This document shows, piece after piece, positions 44,496-53,394 of a stretch of 64,000 nt of DNA. Source of the stretch: Streptomyces bluensis (GTDB lineage Bacteria; Actinomycetota; Actinomycetes; Streptomycetales; Streptomycetaceae); the NCBI RefSeq assembly GCF_014650715.1, contig NZ_BMVM01000002.1:992001-1056000 (forward strand). The letters run 5' to 3'. A program made the position numbers and the translations under genes. Under the pieces are notes generated by a model. It saw nothing but the letters and a program-made list of their open reading frames with translations. It searched no databases and had not been told where the DNA came from. Position 1 is the first letter of the stretch; every line of letters begins with the position of its first letter.

Positions 44496-45833
44496 ATGGG
44501 CGTCGCGGGATCCACCGGGCCGGTGATGGACCGGGACGAGGTGGACCGTGCGCTGGCGCGGCTCGGCGCGGAGCACGAGGCGATCGAGACCTCGCTCCTC
44601 GCCCTGCAGGACCACGCGGGCCGCAGACTCCTCGAAGGCGCCGAGCTCACGGGCCTCACCAGGGAACGCTGGACGGCCGCGGAGGCGTCGATCACGCTGC
44701 TGTGGGCGTACTTCGACGCGTACGCAGGCGCGCTGCGCTCCGCCCGTGAGATCCGCTCGCGGCGCCACTGGTCGAGCCGTGAGGACCTGGTGGCGCTGAC
44801 CGAGCTGCTGCGCGGCCAGAGTGTCACGGTCCCGGGCAGCGCCACGGCGACGGCCAACGTACCGGCACGGGTCGGCGGGGGCAGGCTGAGCGAGCAGTTC
44901 ACGCTGGCCGAGCTCGTGGAGCGGATGAACGAGCTGTACGCGACCTCGCTGGACATGGTGGTCGCCGCCGACGCGGTCTGGTCGGCGCTGCCCGCCCGGA
45001 TCGACTTACTGGCCGCCGAGTTGCAGCGCACCCGCCAGCTGGCGCACTCCGTCGGCGTACGCCCCGGAGAGCACCCGGCGGGCGACGACCTGGAGCGGAT
45101 CACCCACACCCTGGCCTCGCTGCGCGAGCAGGTGGTGTCCGACCCGCTGGCGTACTGGGTGCCCGCGCAGGGCAGGAGCTCGGCGCCCGGGGGAGGCCGT
45201 CCGGACACCTCGACGTACGACCGTGAGGCCCGCGCCCTGGAGGACGTACGGCGTGAGATCGACGCCGTACTGACAGTCCGTCAGGACGCGGAGGCGCGGT
45301 TGGTGAGGCTCCGCGACGTGCTCAGCCGTGCGGACCGTACGCTCGCCGAGGCACGCAGCGCGCGCGGTGAGGTGCTCGCGAAGATCGCCGCGACGGAGGT
45401 GCCCGTGGTCAGCGGCCCGCCGACCGTGCTGCAGGAGCAGCTCGCCCTGGCCGCCGAGTACCGCAGGCACGCCCAGTGGCACCGCCTCTCCCCGCTCCTG
45501 GAGTCCCTGGAGCGGAAGGCGGAGGACGAACTGCTGCGGGCCCGGGAGTCGTTGACCGCGGTGACCGCTCCCCTGGCGGTCCGCGCCGAACTGCGCGGCC
45601 GCCTCGACGCGTACAAGGCGAAGGTCGCCCGGCACGGCCTCGCGGAGGACCCCTTCCTCATCGAGCGGTACGACGCGGCCCGCCGCATGCTGTGGAGCGC
45701 GCCCTGCGACCTGCGGGTCGCCGAACAGGCGGTGCTCCGCTACCAGCGGGCCGTCGCGGAGCTGCTGGGCACGGTCGTGCCAGGGCAGGGCGGGGCCGGT
45801 CGGGCCACCGGACCGGAGGGGCCGGGCGCGTGA
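44496..45833 (+). CDS. Helical protein of unknown function in the PknG locus
   Basis: 445 aa, wholly soluble, with no signal peptide, membrane helix or zinc motif. Nearly all of it is predicted alpha-helix with heptad-like Leu/Arg/Glu patterns (for example LARLGAEHEAIETSLLALQD, then VRREIDAVLTVRQDAEARLV and LREQVVSD), so long coiled coils or a helical bundle are likely. A variable linker (about 110-130, SVTVPGSATATANV) divides it. It sits between GlnH and PknG with AGAGGTG before ATG 44496. I do not recognise a family; it may be a cytoplasmic adapter or kinase substrate of the locus. Confidence 0.72.
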   Translation: MGVAGSTGPVMDRDEVDRALARLGAEHEAIETSLLALQDHAGRRLLEGAELTGLTRERWTAAEASITLLWAYFDAYAGALRSAREIRSRRHWSSREDLVALTELLRGQSVTVPGSATATANVPARVGGGRLSEQFTLAELVERMNELYATSLDMVVAADAVWSALPARIDLLAAELQRTRQLAHSVGVRPGEHPAGDDLERITHTLASLREQVVSDPLAYWVPAQGRSSAPGGGRPDTSTYDREARALEDVRREIDAVLTVRQDAEARLVRLRDVLSRADRTLAEARSARGEVLAKIAATEVPVVSGPPTVLQEQLALAAEYRRHAQWHRLSPLLESLERKAEDELLRARESLTAVTAPLAVRAELRGRLDAYKAKVARHGLAEDPFLIERYDAARRMLWSAPCDLRVAEQAVLRYQRAVAELLGTVVPGQGGAGRATGPEGPGA

Positions 45834-45852
45834 GCGACAGAGGTGATACGGG

Positions 45853-48411
45853 ATGAGTGAGCGGCAGGCGTGCCAGCGGCCCGACTGCTCGGGCGCGTAC
45901 GAGGACGTGGGCGGCGGCGAACTGTACTGCGACACCTGTGGTCTGGCGCCGGTGGTCGCGGCGGGCGGCATGATCAGTTCGCCGGCCACGGGGGTCACCG
46001 TCGGCGGCAAGGGGGCCCGCGGTTCCGGCGGTTCCAGGGGGTCGGGCGGGTCCAGCGGGTCGAGCCGCGGCTCCAGCGCCGGCTCCCGTGCCGGCTCCCG
46101 GACGTCCGCGCGGTCCTCCCAGTCCCGGCGCTCGGTCTCCGGCCGGCTCTCGCGCTCCCTGTCGGGGAAGCCGACGGGCCGCTCGGTGTCGGTGCGCAGC
46201 TCCGGTTCGGCCACCGGTTCCTCCGGGCGGGCCCGTCTGGGCGCCGGTCTGGTGCAGGTGCCGCAGGTGCCGCGGCCCGACCCGCGGGCCATGGTCCTGG
46301 AGAACCCCGAGGTGCCCGAGCGGAAGCGGTTCTGCTCGCGCTCCGACTGCGGGGCGCCGGTGGGGCGGGCGCGCGGCGAACGGCCGGGGCGCGTGGAGGG
46401 TTTCTGCACCAAGTGCGGCCACCCCTACTCGTTCGTCCCGAAGCTGCGGGGCGGTGACGTGGTGCACGGCCAGTACGAGGTCGCGGGCTGCCTCGCGCAC
46501 GGCGGTCTCGGCTGGATATACCTGGCCGTGGACCGTGCCGTGTCGGACCGCTGGGTCGTGCTGAAGGGCCTGCTGGACACCGGTGACCAGGACGCGATGG
46601 CCGCCGCGATCTCCGAGCGCCGCTTCCTCGCGGAGATCGAGCACGCCAACATCGTCCGCATCTACAACTTCGTCGAGCACCTCGACCAGCGCACCGGCTC
46701 GCTGGACGGGTACATCGTGATGGAGTACGTCGGCGGCAAATCCCTCAAGGAGATCGCCAACGAGCGCCGCACGCCCGCCGGGAAACGCGACCCGCTGCCG
46801 GTCGAGCAGGCGTGCGCGTACGGCATCGAGGCGCTGGAGGCCCTCGGTCATCTGCACAGCCGCAACCTGCTGTACTGCGACTTCAAGGTCGACAACGCGA
46901 TCCAGACCGAGGACCAGCTCAAGCTGATCGACATGGGCGCGGTGCGCAGGATGGACGACGAGGAGTCCGCCATCTATGGCACGGTCGGCTACCAGGCGCC
47001 GGAGGTCGCGGACGTCGGTCCCTCGGTGGCCTCCGACCTCTACACGGTCGCGCGCACGCTGGCCGTCCTCACCTTCGACTTCCAGGGCTACACGAACGTG
47101 TTCGTGGACTCCCTGCCCGACCCGGACCACATCGAGGTCTTCCGGCAGTACGAGTCGTACTACCGGTTCCTGGTGCGCGCCACCGACCCCGACCCGGCCC
47201 GCCGGTTCGCCTCCGCGCAGGAGATGGCCGAGCAGCTCACGGGCGTGCTGCGCGAGGTCGTGTCCCTGCAGACGGGGCGGCCCCGGCCGGCGCTGTCCAC
47301 GTTGTTCGGGCCCGAGCTCAGGGTCACGGACACGGAGTTGTTCGCCGCACTGGACGGGGACGTGTCACGGCTGGGGGCGCGGGTCGCTCCCGTACGCGCA
47401 AAGCCCGGGGCGCAGCCGCAAGGGTCGCATCCCTTGCCGCTGCCGTCCGGGGGCGCCGCGAACCCCGTGGTCAAGCCTCTCGACACGGCCGCCGCCGCGC
47501 TCGCGCTGCCCGTCCCCCGGGTCGACCCCGCTGATCCCAACGCCGGGTTCCTCGCCGGACTCATCGCCTCGGCGCCCGCGGAGCTGATCACCGCGCTGCA
47601 CGCGGCGCCCACCGGCTCGCTGGAGCTACGGCTGCGGGAGCTGCGCGCCCGGCTGGAGATGGGCGAGTTCACCAGTGCCCTCGGCACGCTGGACGCCCTG
47701 GAACGGGACCATCCGGACGACTGGCGGGTGATCTGGTACCGGGGCGTGGCGGCGCTCGCGACCGGCGACCACGAGAGTGCCGCGCTGGCGTTCGACGCCG
47801 TCTACGACGCGTTCCCCGGCGAGCCCGCGCCGAAGCTGGCCCTCGGCCTGTGCGCCGAGGTCCTCGGACAGCTGGACAACGCGGCCGAGTACCACCGCCT
47901 GGTGTGGTCGACCGACCGCAGCTATGTGAGCGGTGCGTTCGGACTCGCCCGGGTGCAGCTCGCGGCGGGCGACCGGAGCGGTGCCGTGCGGACGCTGGAG
48001 TCCGTACCGGGGGCGTCGATCCACTACACGGCGGCTCGCGTCGCCGCCGTACGGGCGCGCCTGCGTCAGCGTACGAACGACAGCGCCGGATCGCCGTTCC
48101 TCGACGACCTCACCGCCGCCGCGGGTCAGGTCGAGGCCCTCGGCGGGTACGGTCTGGACGCCGTGCGCCGTGAGCAGTTGTCCACAGAGGTCCTCGGCTG
48201 TGCGCTGGACTGGGTACTCTCCGGTAGCCAGGGTTCGGCGCCACCCGAGGGCGGCGGACGTGTGCTGCTCGGCAGCGCGCTCGACGAGCGCGGCCTCCGC
48301 TTCGGTCTGGAGCGCTCGTACCGCACGCTGGCCCGGCTCGCGCAGGGCGGCAAGGAAAGGATCGACCTGGTGGAACGTGCCAACCGTTACCGCCCCCGGA
48401 CGTGGGTGTAG
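45853..48411 (+). CDS. pknG: PknG-like serine/threonine protein kinase with zinc motifs and TPR-like tail
   Basis: 852 aa, cytoplasmic. N-terminal zinc motif C7-x4-C12...C26-x2-C29, then a Gly/Ser/Arg-rich linker (about 50-130), a second cysteine cluster C161-x4-C166...C185-x2-C188 (rubredoxin-like, as in PknG), and the kinase domain from about 206. The glycine loop is HGGLGW (216-221), Lys238 in VVLKGL is the ATP lysine, the catalytic loop is YCDFKVDN (Asp343) in place of HRD, and the metal motif is IDMG (Asp360). After about 530, helical TPR-like repeats follow. All these mark the PknG family. AGAGGTG precedes ATG 45853. The phosphatase, VWA and FHA genes follow at once. Confidence 0.9.
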   Translation: MSERQACQRPDCSGAYEDVGGGELYCDTCGLAPVVAAGGMISSPATGVTVGGKGARGSGGSRGSGGSSGSSRGSSAGSRAGSRTSARSSQSRRSVSGRLSRSLSGKPTGRSVSVRSSGSATGSSGRARLGAGLVQVPQVPRPDPRAMVLENPEVPERKRFCSRSDCGAPVGRARGERPGRVEGFCTKCGHPYSFVPKLRGGDVVHGQYEVAGCLAHGGLGWIYLAVDRAVSDRWVVLKGLLDTGDQDAMAAAISERRFLAEIEHANIVRIYNFVEHLDQRTGSLDGYIVMEYVGGKSLKEIANERRTPAGKRDPLPVEQACAYGIEALEALGHLHSRNLLYCDFKVDNAIQTEDQLKLIDMGAVRRMDDEESAIYGTVGYQAPEVADVGPSVASDLYTVARTLAVLTFDFQGYTNVFVDSLPDPDHIEVFRQYESYYRFLVRATDPDPARRFASAQEMAEQLTGVLREVVSLQTGRPRPALSTLFGPELRVTDTELFAALDGDVSRLGARVAPVRAKPGAQPQGSHPLPLPSGGAANPVVKPLDTAAAALALPVPRVDPADPNAGFLAGLIASAPAELITALHAAPTGSLELRLRELRARLEMGEFTSALGTLDALERDHPDDWRVIWYRGVAALATGDHESAALAFDAVYDAFPGEPAPKLALGLCAEVLGQLDNAAEYHRLVWSTDRSYVSGAFGLARVQLAAGDRSGAVRTLESVPGASIHYTAARVAAVRARLRQRTNDSAGSPFLDDLTAAAGQVEALGGYGLDAVRREQLSTEVLGCALDWVLSGSQGSAPPEGGGRVLLGSALDERGLRFGLERSYRTLARLAQGGKERIDLVERANRYRPRTWV

Positions 48412-48414
48412 TTG

Positions 48415-49896
48415 ATGTCGCAGATGCCCCAACTGGCCGCCTGCCCGAGCTGTGAGTGGCCCCTCGAATCGGGTGACCGTTTCTGCGGTGCGTGCGGGTA
48501 CGACCTGTCGGTGGTCCCCCCGCCGCCGAAGGACACCCCGACGATCACCATGAACGGGACGGCGCCTCCCCCGCCGCCCGCGGCGGCGCCGGTGTGGCCG
48601 GTAGCCCCCGAGACCGGCGCCTCCGGCACTCCGGCACCGGTGCACCTGCCCGGCGACCTCCGGGGGGCGGACTCGGGCGGTTCCGAAGCGCACGCCGAAG
48701 GGCCACAGTCGGGCGGAGCCGAGCCGCCCACCCGAGAGTCGCAGGTGAGCGGGGGCGCGCCGCACGGCGAGGCGCCGTCGCCGGGTGGGGCCGAGCGTCC
48801 GGCGCGGGGCGTACGGTTCGACCGGCCTGCCGAGTCGGCCTCGTCCGCCGAGTCGCCTTCTTCGGCCTCGTCTGCCTCGCCTGTCTCTGCCTCGTCTGCC
48901 TCCGACGCGGGCGACTACCACCTGGCCGCGCCCCAGCCCGTCGACCCCCGTACCGCGGACCTCTCGACACCGCCCGCGGGCACCAAGACCTGCGTGGCGT
49001 GCCGCGCGGGGCAGGTCGACCGGGACGGCTACTGCGAGAACTGCGGCCATGCCCAGCCCCGCGAACGCGACCACATGGAGAAGGAGTTGGGCGCGGTGGC
49101 CGCGGTCAGCGACCGGGGGCTGCGCCACCACCGCAACGAGGACGCGTTCACGGTGTCCTCCACCGCCCTGCCCGACGGTTCGCCCGCGGTCGTCGCGATC
49201 GTCTGCGACGGCGTGTCGTCCGCGACCCGTCCCGACGACGCCTCGCTCGCCGCGTCCCGCGCCGCGGGCGAGGCGCTGCTGGAGACCCTGCCGCGCGGCA
49301 CACACCCGCAGCAGGCCATGCACGACGCGATCGTGGCCGCCTCGAACGCCGTCAACTCCCTGGCCGAGGAACCCCGGACGGCCCAGGAGCACGCCCCCCA
49401 CCAGAACGCGCCCGCGTGCACGCTGGTCGGCGTCGTCGTCACCTCCACCCTGCTGATCGTCGGCTGGGTCGGCGACAGCCGCGCCTACTGGGTCCCCACG
49501 GACCGCAGCTCACCCCCGGCCCGGCTGACCGAGGACGACTCGTGGGCCGCGCAGATGGTGGCCGCGGGACTGATGAACGAGGCCGAGGCGTACGCCGACC
49601 ATCGCGCCCACGCCATCACGGGCTGGCTCGGCGCCGACGCGTACGAACTGGAGCCGCACACCGCTGCCTTCAAACCGGACCGGCCGGGTGTGGTGGTGGT
49701 GTGCACCGACGGGCTGTGGAACTACGCGGAGACGGCCGAGGAGATGGCCGAGGTCGTACCCCTCGACGCCGCGCAACGCCCGCTGCACGCCGCCCAGGTT
49801 CTGGTCGGCCACGCCCTCGACGGCGGGGGCCACGACAACGTAACAGTGGCCGTCCTCCCGTTCCCGGCCCCGCCCCACGGGGCAGGATCGGCCTGA
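48415..49896 (+). CDS. PP2C-type phosphatase with two zinc ribbons
   Basis: 493 aa. Zinc ribbon 1 is C10-x2-C13...C24-x2-C27; a long Pro/Gly/Ser-rich linker (about 35-185) follows; zinc ribbon 2 is C193-x2-C196...C207-x2-C210 (CVACRAG...CENCG). The PP2C phosphatase domain (about 222-485) has RHHRNEDAF, AIVCDGVSSA, GWVGDSRAYW, VCTDGLWNY and GHDNVTVAVLP, which supply the metal-binding aspartates. It should reverse PknG-type phosphorylation. The ribbons resemble those in the kinase and the FHA protein. Start at ATG 48415, 3 bases after the kinase stop; TTG 48412 is possible. Confidence 0.87.
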   Translation: MSQMPQLAACPSCEWPLESGDRFCGACGYDLSVVPPPPKDTPTITMNGTAPPPPPAAAPVWPVAPETGASGTPAPVHLPGDLRGADSGGSEAHAEGPQSGGAEPPTRESQVSGGAPHGEAPSPGGAERPARGVRFDRPAESASSAESPSSASSASPVSASSASDAGDYHLAAPQPVDPRTADLSTPPAGTKTCVACRAGQVDRDGYCENCGHAQPRERDHMEKELGAVAAVSDRGLRHHRNEDAFTVSSTALPDGSPAVVAIVCDGVSSATRPDDASLAASRAAGEALLETLPRGTHPQQAMHDAIVAASNAVNSLAEEPRTAQEHAPHQNAPACTLVGVVVTSTLLIVGWVGDSRAYWVPTDRSSPPARLTEDDSWAAQMVAAGLMNEAEAYADHRAHAITGWLGADAYELEPHTAAFKPDRPGVVVVCTDGLWNYAETAEEMAEVVPLDAAQRPLHAAQVLVGHALDGGGHDNVTVAVLPFPAPPHGAGSA

Positions 49897-50020
49897 GGGC
49901 GCTCGCGACGGCGCCGTCATGGCCGTGTGGGAACGGCCGGTGGAACGGATACGAGCAACCGGCAGACGGGGCCGGCCGGCTCGCTGGACGCAACGGTCGG
50001 GCGGTCGGCTCGACGGGCGT

Positions 50021-50180
50021 CCGACTCGATGGACGGCCGGCTCAAGGGACGGCCGGCTCGCTGGACGGCCGGCTCAAGGGACGGCCGGCTCGCTGGACGG
50101 CCGGCTCAAGGGACGGCCGGCTCGCTGGACGGCCGGCTCAAGGGACGGCCGGCTCGCTGGACGGCCGGCTCGCTGGACGG
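50021..50180. repeat. Ten tandem 16-bp repeats in alternating arrangement
   Basis: Ten head-to-tail units of CCGGCTCNNNGGACGG from 50021 to 50180, in which the variable triplet alternates AAG / GCT (plus one GAT and a final GCT GCT). Degenerate copies extend either side, to about 49960 and 50250. The 16-bp period keeps all three frames open, so the long open frames through it are not evidence of coding. It fills most of the 424-base gap 49897-50320 between the phosphatase and VWA genes. No spacers, so not a CRISPR. Confidence 0.9.
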
Positions 50181-50320
50181 AACGGCCCGCCGATCGGCGG
50201 CACGCAGGGGAACGGCCGGTCGGCGGCGTCGGCCAACGGACCGGTGGGGACCGGCCCGTTCACGCAGCCACAGTCATCGGCCCACGCGTCGTGGGGGCCT
50301 TGAGGGGGAGCAGAGAACGC

Positions 50321-51667
50321 ATGGCCAATTTCTCGAAGTCGAACGTGCCGCAGTTCTCGGTGGACGTGTACCAGAACGAGTACCTGCCGGAGGGCGGCCG
50401 CGAGGTCAACGCCATCGTGACGGTGAGCTCGACCGGCGGCGGCACCATCGGCAGCGCCGTCGCCGCCCCGCACCTGTACGCGCCGGGGCAGGGCCCGTCC
50501 GCGGCCGTGGCGATCATGGTCGACTGTTCGGGCTCGATGGACTACCCGCCGACGAAGATGCGGGGGGCGCGGGACGCCACGGCCGCCGCGATCGACGCGT
50601 TGCGCGACGGTGTGCACTTCGCGGTGATCGGCGGCACGCACATCGCCAAGGAGGTCTACCCCGGCGACGGCCGGCTCGCCGTCGCCGACGCCACCACCCG
50701 CGACCAGGCCAAACAGGCCCTGCGCAAGCTGAGCGCGGGCGGCGGCACCGCGATCGGGACCTGGCTGAAGCTCGCCGACCGCCTGCTCGCCTCGGCGGAC
50801 GCCGCCATACGGCACGGCATCCTCCTCACCGACGGCCGCAACGAGCACGAGTCCCCGGAGGACCTGCGCGCCGCCCTCGACGCGACCGCCGGACGCTTCA
50901 CCTGTGACGCGCGGGGCGTGGGCACCGACTGGGAGGTGAAGGAGGTCACAGGGATCGCGTCCGCGCTGCTCGGCACCGCCGACATCGTCGCCGACCCGGC
51001 GGGCCTCTCGGCCGACTTCACACGGATGATGGAGACGGCCATGGGCAAGGAGGTCGCGGACGTGGCGCTGCGACTGTGGACACCCGTGGGCACGGAGATC
51101 AAGTTCGTGAAGCAGGTGGCCCCCACGGTCGAGGAGCTGACCGAGCGCCGCACCGAGGCGGGCCCGCGCGCCGGGGACTACCCGACCGGTTCATGGGGTG
51201 ACGAGTCGCGCGACTACCACGTGTGTGTGAAGGTGCCCGCCGCCGGCCTCGGCCAGGAGATGCTGGCCGCCCGCGTCTCGCTGGTGATCCCGCAACCCGA
51301 CGGAACCGTCCACAACCTGGGCGCGCAGGGTCTCGTACGGGCCGTGTGGACGGACGACATGGCGGCCTCGACCTCCATCAATCCCCAGGTCGCGCACTAC
51401 ACGGGCCAGGCCGAACTGGCACAAGTCATCCAGCAGGGTCTGGATGCCCGCAAATCCGGGGACATCGACGGAGCAACGGCCAAGCTGGGCCGGGCCGTTC
51501 AACTCGCCGGCGAGTCGGGTAATGCCGATACTGCGAAACTGCTTGCGAAGGTGGTGGACGTCGTCGACGCAGCGGCAGGTACTGTGCGACTGAAGGCGAA
51601 GGTCGCGGTGACCGATGAGATGACTCTTGAGACACGGTCCACCAAAACCGTTCGCGTAAAGAAATAG
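50321..51667 (+). CDS. VWA-domain protein of the PknG locus (TerY-like)
   Basis: 448 aa. An N-terminal beta part (MANFSKSNVPQFSVDVYQNE), then a VWA domain with MIDAS: DCSGSM (Asp68, Ser70, Ser72), the Thr loop GGGTAIGTWL, and LLTDGRNE for the third metal ligand. The remaining residues (about 245-448) form a beta-rich region and a helix-rich, TPR-like stretch (IQQGLDARKSGDIDGATAKL), then a basic end (RVKK). This is the arrangement of TerY-like VWA proteins, which act with a kinase and a PP2C phosphatase. GGGGGAG lies about 11 bases before ATG 50321; the frame is open further upstream only because of the 16-bp repeats. Confidence 0.85.
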   Translation: MANFSKSNVPQFSVDVYQNEYLPEGGREVNAIVTVSSTGGGTIGSAVAAPHLYAPGQGPSAAVAIMVDCSGSMDYPPTKMRGARDATAAAIDALRDGVHFAVIGGTHIAKEVYPGDGRLAVADATTRDQAKQALRKLSAGGGTAIGTWLKLADRLLASADAAIRHGILLTDGRNEHESPEDLRAALDATAGRFTCDARGVGTDWEVKEVTGIASALLGTADIVADPAGLSADFTRMMETAMGKEVADVALRLWTPVGTEIKFVKQVAPTVEELTERRTEAGPRAGDYPTGSWGDESRDYHVCVKVPAAGLGQEMLAARVSLVIPQPDGTVHNLGAQGLVRAVWTDDMAASTSINPQVAHYTGQAELAQVIQQGLDARKSGDIDGATAKLGRAVQLAGESGNADTAKLLAKVVDVVDAAAGTVRLKAKVAVTDEMTLETRSTKTVRVKK

Positions 51668-51772
51668 CGTTGCCGACCCCACTCCGGGGAGCGGACAAAA
51701 CCAACCACACTGGCCCACAGCGGTCGAGAAAACCGGCCCGGACGGCCGGAAAGGAAAGGGGGACGCGCCGAC

Positions 51773-53326
51773 ATGCCGACCTGCCCGAACGGACACCAGT
51801 CGGGTTCCGACGACTGGTGCGAGGTCTGCGGTCACCGCATGGCCGGTGCCGTGCCCCCGCCACCTCCGCCCCCGCCGCCTGCCGCCGGCTACGGCTATCC
51901 GCCCCCCGGCTCACCTCCGCCCCCTCCCCCGCCTCCGGGCGCGGGCGGCCAGCCCGGGGGGCACCCGCATCCGTCCGCCGTGCCCGGCGGCGCACCCGAG
52001 CTCTGCCCGCAGTGCCGTACGCCCCGCGAGGGCGGCGCGCCCTTCTGCGAGCAGTGCCGGTGGAACTTCCTGACGAACACGGCCACCACATACACCCCGG
52101 CCGCGCCCCGGCCGTCCGGGCCGGGACCTGGGCCCGGTCCTGGTCCTGGTTCTGGTTCTGGACCGACGGGGCCCGGAGGACCCGCGGGGCCCGGCGGTCC
52201 CGCGCCGTTCGCGGGTCCTGGAGGTCCCGCGCCGTTCGCCAGCCCTGGAGGCCCCGCGCCATTTGCGGGTCCCGGCGGTCCCGGCGGCCCTGGAGCGCCC
52301 GCTGGGCACGGGGAGCAAGGTGGACCTGGCGGGCCCGGTGGGCCTGGTGGGCCTGGTGGGCCTGGTGGGCCGAACCCGGCGCTCCGGTTCCAGCAGCCGC
52401 CCGGGCCGGGGCCGGCCTTCGGCGGCGGTGACTCGTACGACTACCAGAGCTCGCGGCCCTCGCAGGTGAACCGGCCGGCGGAGCCCATCCCGCCGGGGCC
52501 GCCCTTCGCCAGCGGCCCTCCCGGGCCCGGGGGCCCCGGTGGACCCGGCCCCGGCGGACCCGGCGGACCTGCCGGCCCGGGTGGGCCCGGGGGTCCCGGA
52601 GGCTTCGGCGGTCCGGGTGCGGGTGGTGGTCCGGCGGCCGGTGGGCTGCCGCAGGCCTTCCAGCAGTCGGGGGCGCCCGCTCCGCCCACCTTCCCGGGCG
52701 GGACGGGACAGCCGGGTGCGCCGGCTCCGGCTGGGCCGGGCGGTCCCCAGCCGGGCGGCCCGTCCTTCGGTGGCGGGAAGGACGACTGGGTGATCTCCCC
52801 GCCGTCGTCCGGTCCCGGTGCGCCTCCCTCACCCGGTGGACCGGGGGCACCCGGTGGGTACGGATACCCGCAGCCGGGAGCCACCCAGGCCCCGCCCGCT
52901 CCGGCGTACCCGCAGCAGCCGGCCACCTGGACGGCGACGATCGGCCCGGACCGCGACTACTTCATGTCGATGATGCAGCGTTCCGGCCCCGAGGCCGCTG
53001 GACTCAACCTGCCCGCGTACTCCCCGGAGCAGCAGCGCACCCTCGTCGGCAACCAGATGACCATCGGCCGTCGCCGTCACTCCACCGGCGACACCCCCGA
53101 CATCGATCTGTCGGTGCCGCCGGAGGACCCGGGTGTCTCGCACCAGCACGCGGTCCTGGTCCAGCAGCCGGACGGCAGTTGGGCGGTCGTCGACCAGAAC
53201 TCCACGAACGGCACCACGGTCAACGGCTCCGAGGAGCCCATCCAGCCGTTCGTGCCGATCCCCCTGCAGGACGGGGACCGGGTACACGTGGGGGCTTGGA
53301 CGACGATCACCGTCCGGCGAGGCTGA
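51773..53326 (+). CDS. FHA-domain protein with zinc ribbons and a collagen-like Gly-Pro linker
   Basis: 517 aa. Zinc ribbon MPTCPNGHQ...WCEVCGH (C4, C16, C19, and H8 as the likely fourth ligand) starts it. A proline run follows, a second ribbon (about 77-98, [20 protein letters not shown]), then a 300-residue Gly-Pro-rich linker of GGPGGPGGP type, and a C-terminal FHA domain (about 424-515) with [15 protein letters not shown] and the [10 protein letters not shown] phosphothreonine-binding loop. FHA domains bind phosphothreonine peptides, so it is the likely reader of PknG phosphorylation, like GarA in mycobacteria. AAAGGAAAGGGGG precedes ATG 51773. Last gene of the locus. Confidence 0.9.
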   Translation: MPTCPNGHQSGSDDWCEVCGHRMAGAVPPPPPPPPPAAGYGYPPPGSPPPPPPPPGAGGQPGGHPHPSAVPGGAPELCPQCRTPREGGAPFCEQCRWNFLTNTATTYTPAAPRPSGPGPGPGPGPGSGSGPTGPGGPAGPGGPAPFAGPGGPAPFASPGGPAPFAGPGGPGGPGAPAGHGEQGGPGGPGGPGGPGGPGGPNPALRFQQPPGPGPAFGGGDSYDYQSSRPSQVNRPAEPIPPGPPFASGPPGPGGPGGPGPGGPGGPAGPGGPGGPGGFGGPGAGGGPAAGGLPQAFQQSGAPAPPTFPGGTGQPGAPAPAGPGGPQPGGPSFGGGKDDWVISPPSSGPGAPPSPGGPGAPGGYGYPQPGATQAPPAPAYPQQPATWTATIGPDRDYFMSMMQRSGPEAAGLNLPAYSPEQQRTLVGNQMTIGRRRHSTGDTPDIDLSVPPEDPGVSHQHAVLVQQPDGSWAVVDQNSTNGTTVNGSEEPIQPFVPIPLQDGDRVHVGAWTTITVRRG

Positions 53327-53394
53327 CCACACGGCCGGGCGCGAACGGCCGGTCCACGGACGATCGGCTCACGAACGGCCGGTTCAGGGACGGC

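Noticed and set aside
50021..50180. CRISPR array
   Set aside because: The 16-bp units are contiguous without spacers and no cas gene is near.
49919..50320. Extension of the VWA protein upstream through the 16-bp repeats
   Set aside because: Open frame is due to repeat period and GC content. ATG 50321 has a ribosome site and a normal N-terminus.
52150..52640. Repeated GGCCCGG-type DNA as a structural repeat
   Set aside because: It is the codon pattern of the Gly-Pro linker inside the FHA gene.
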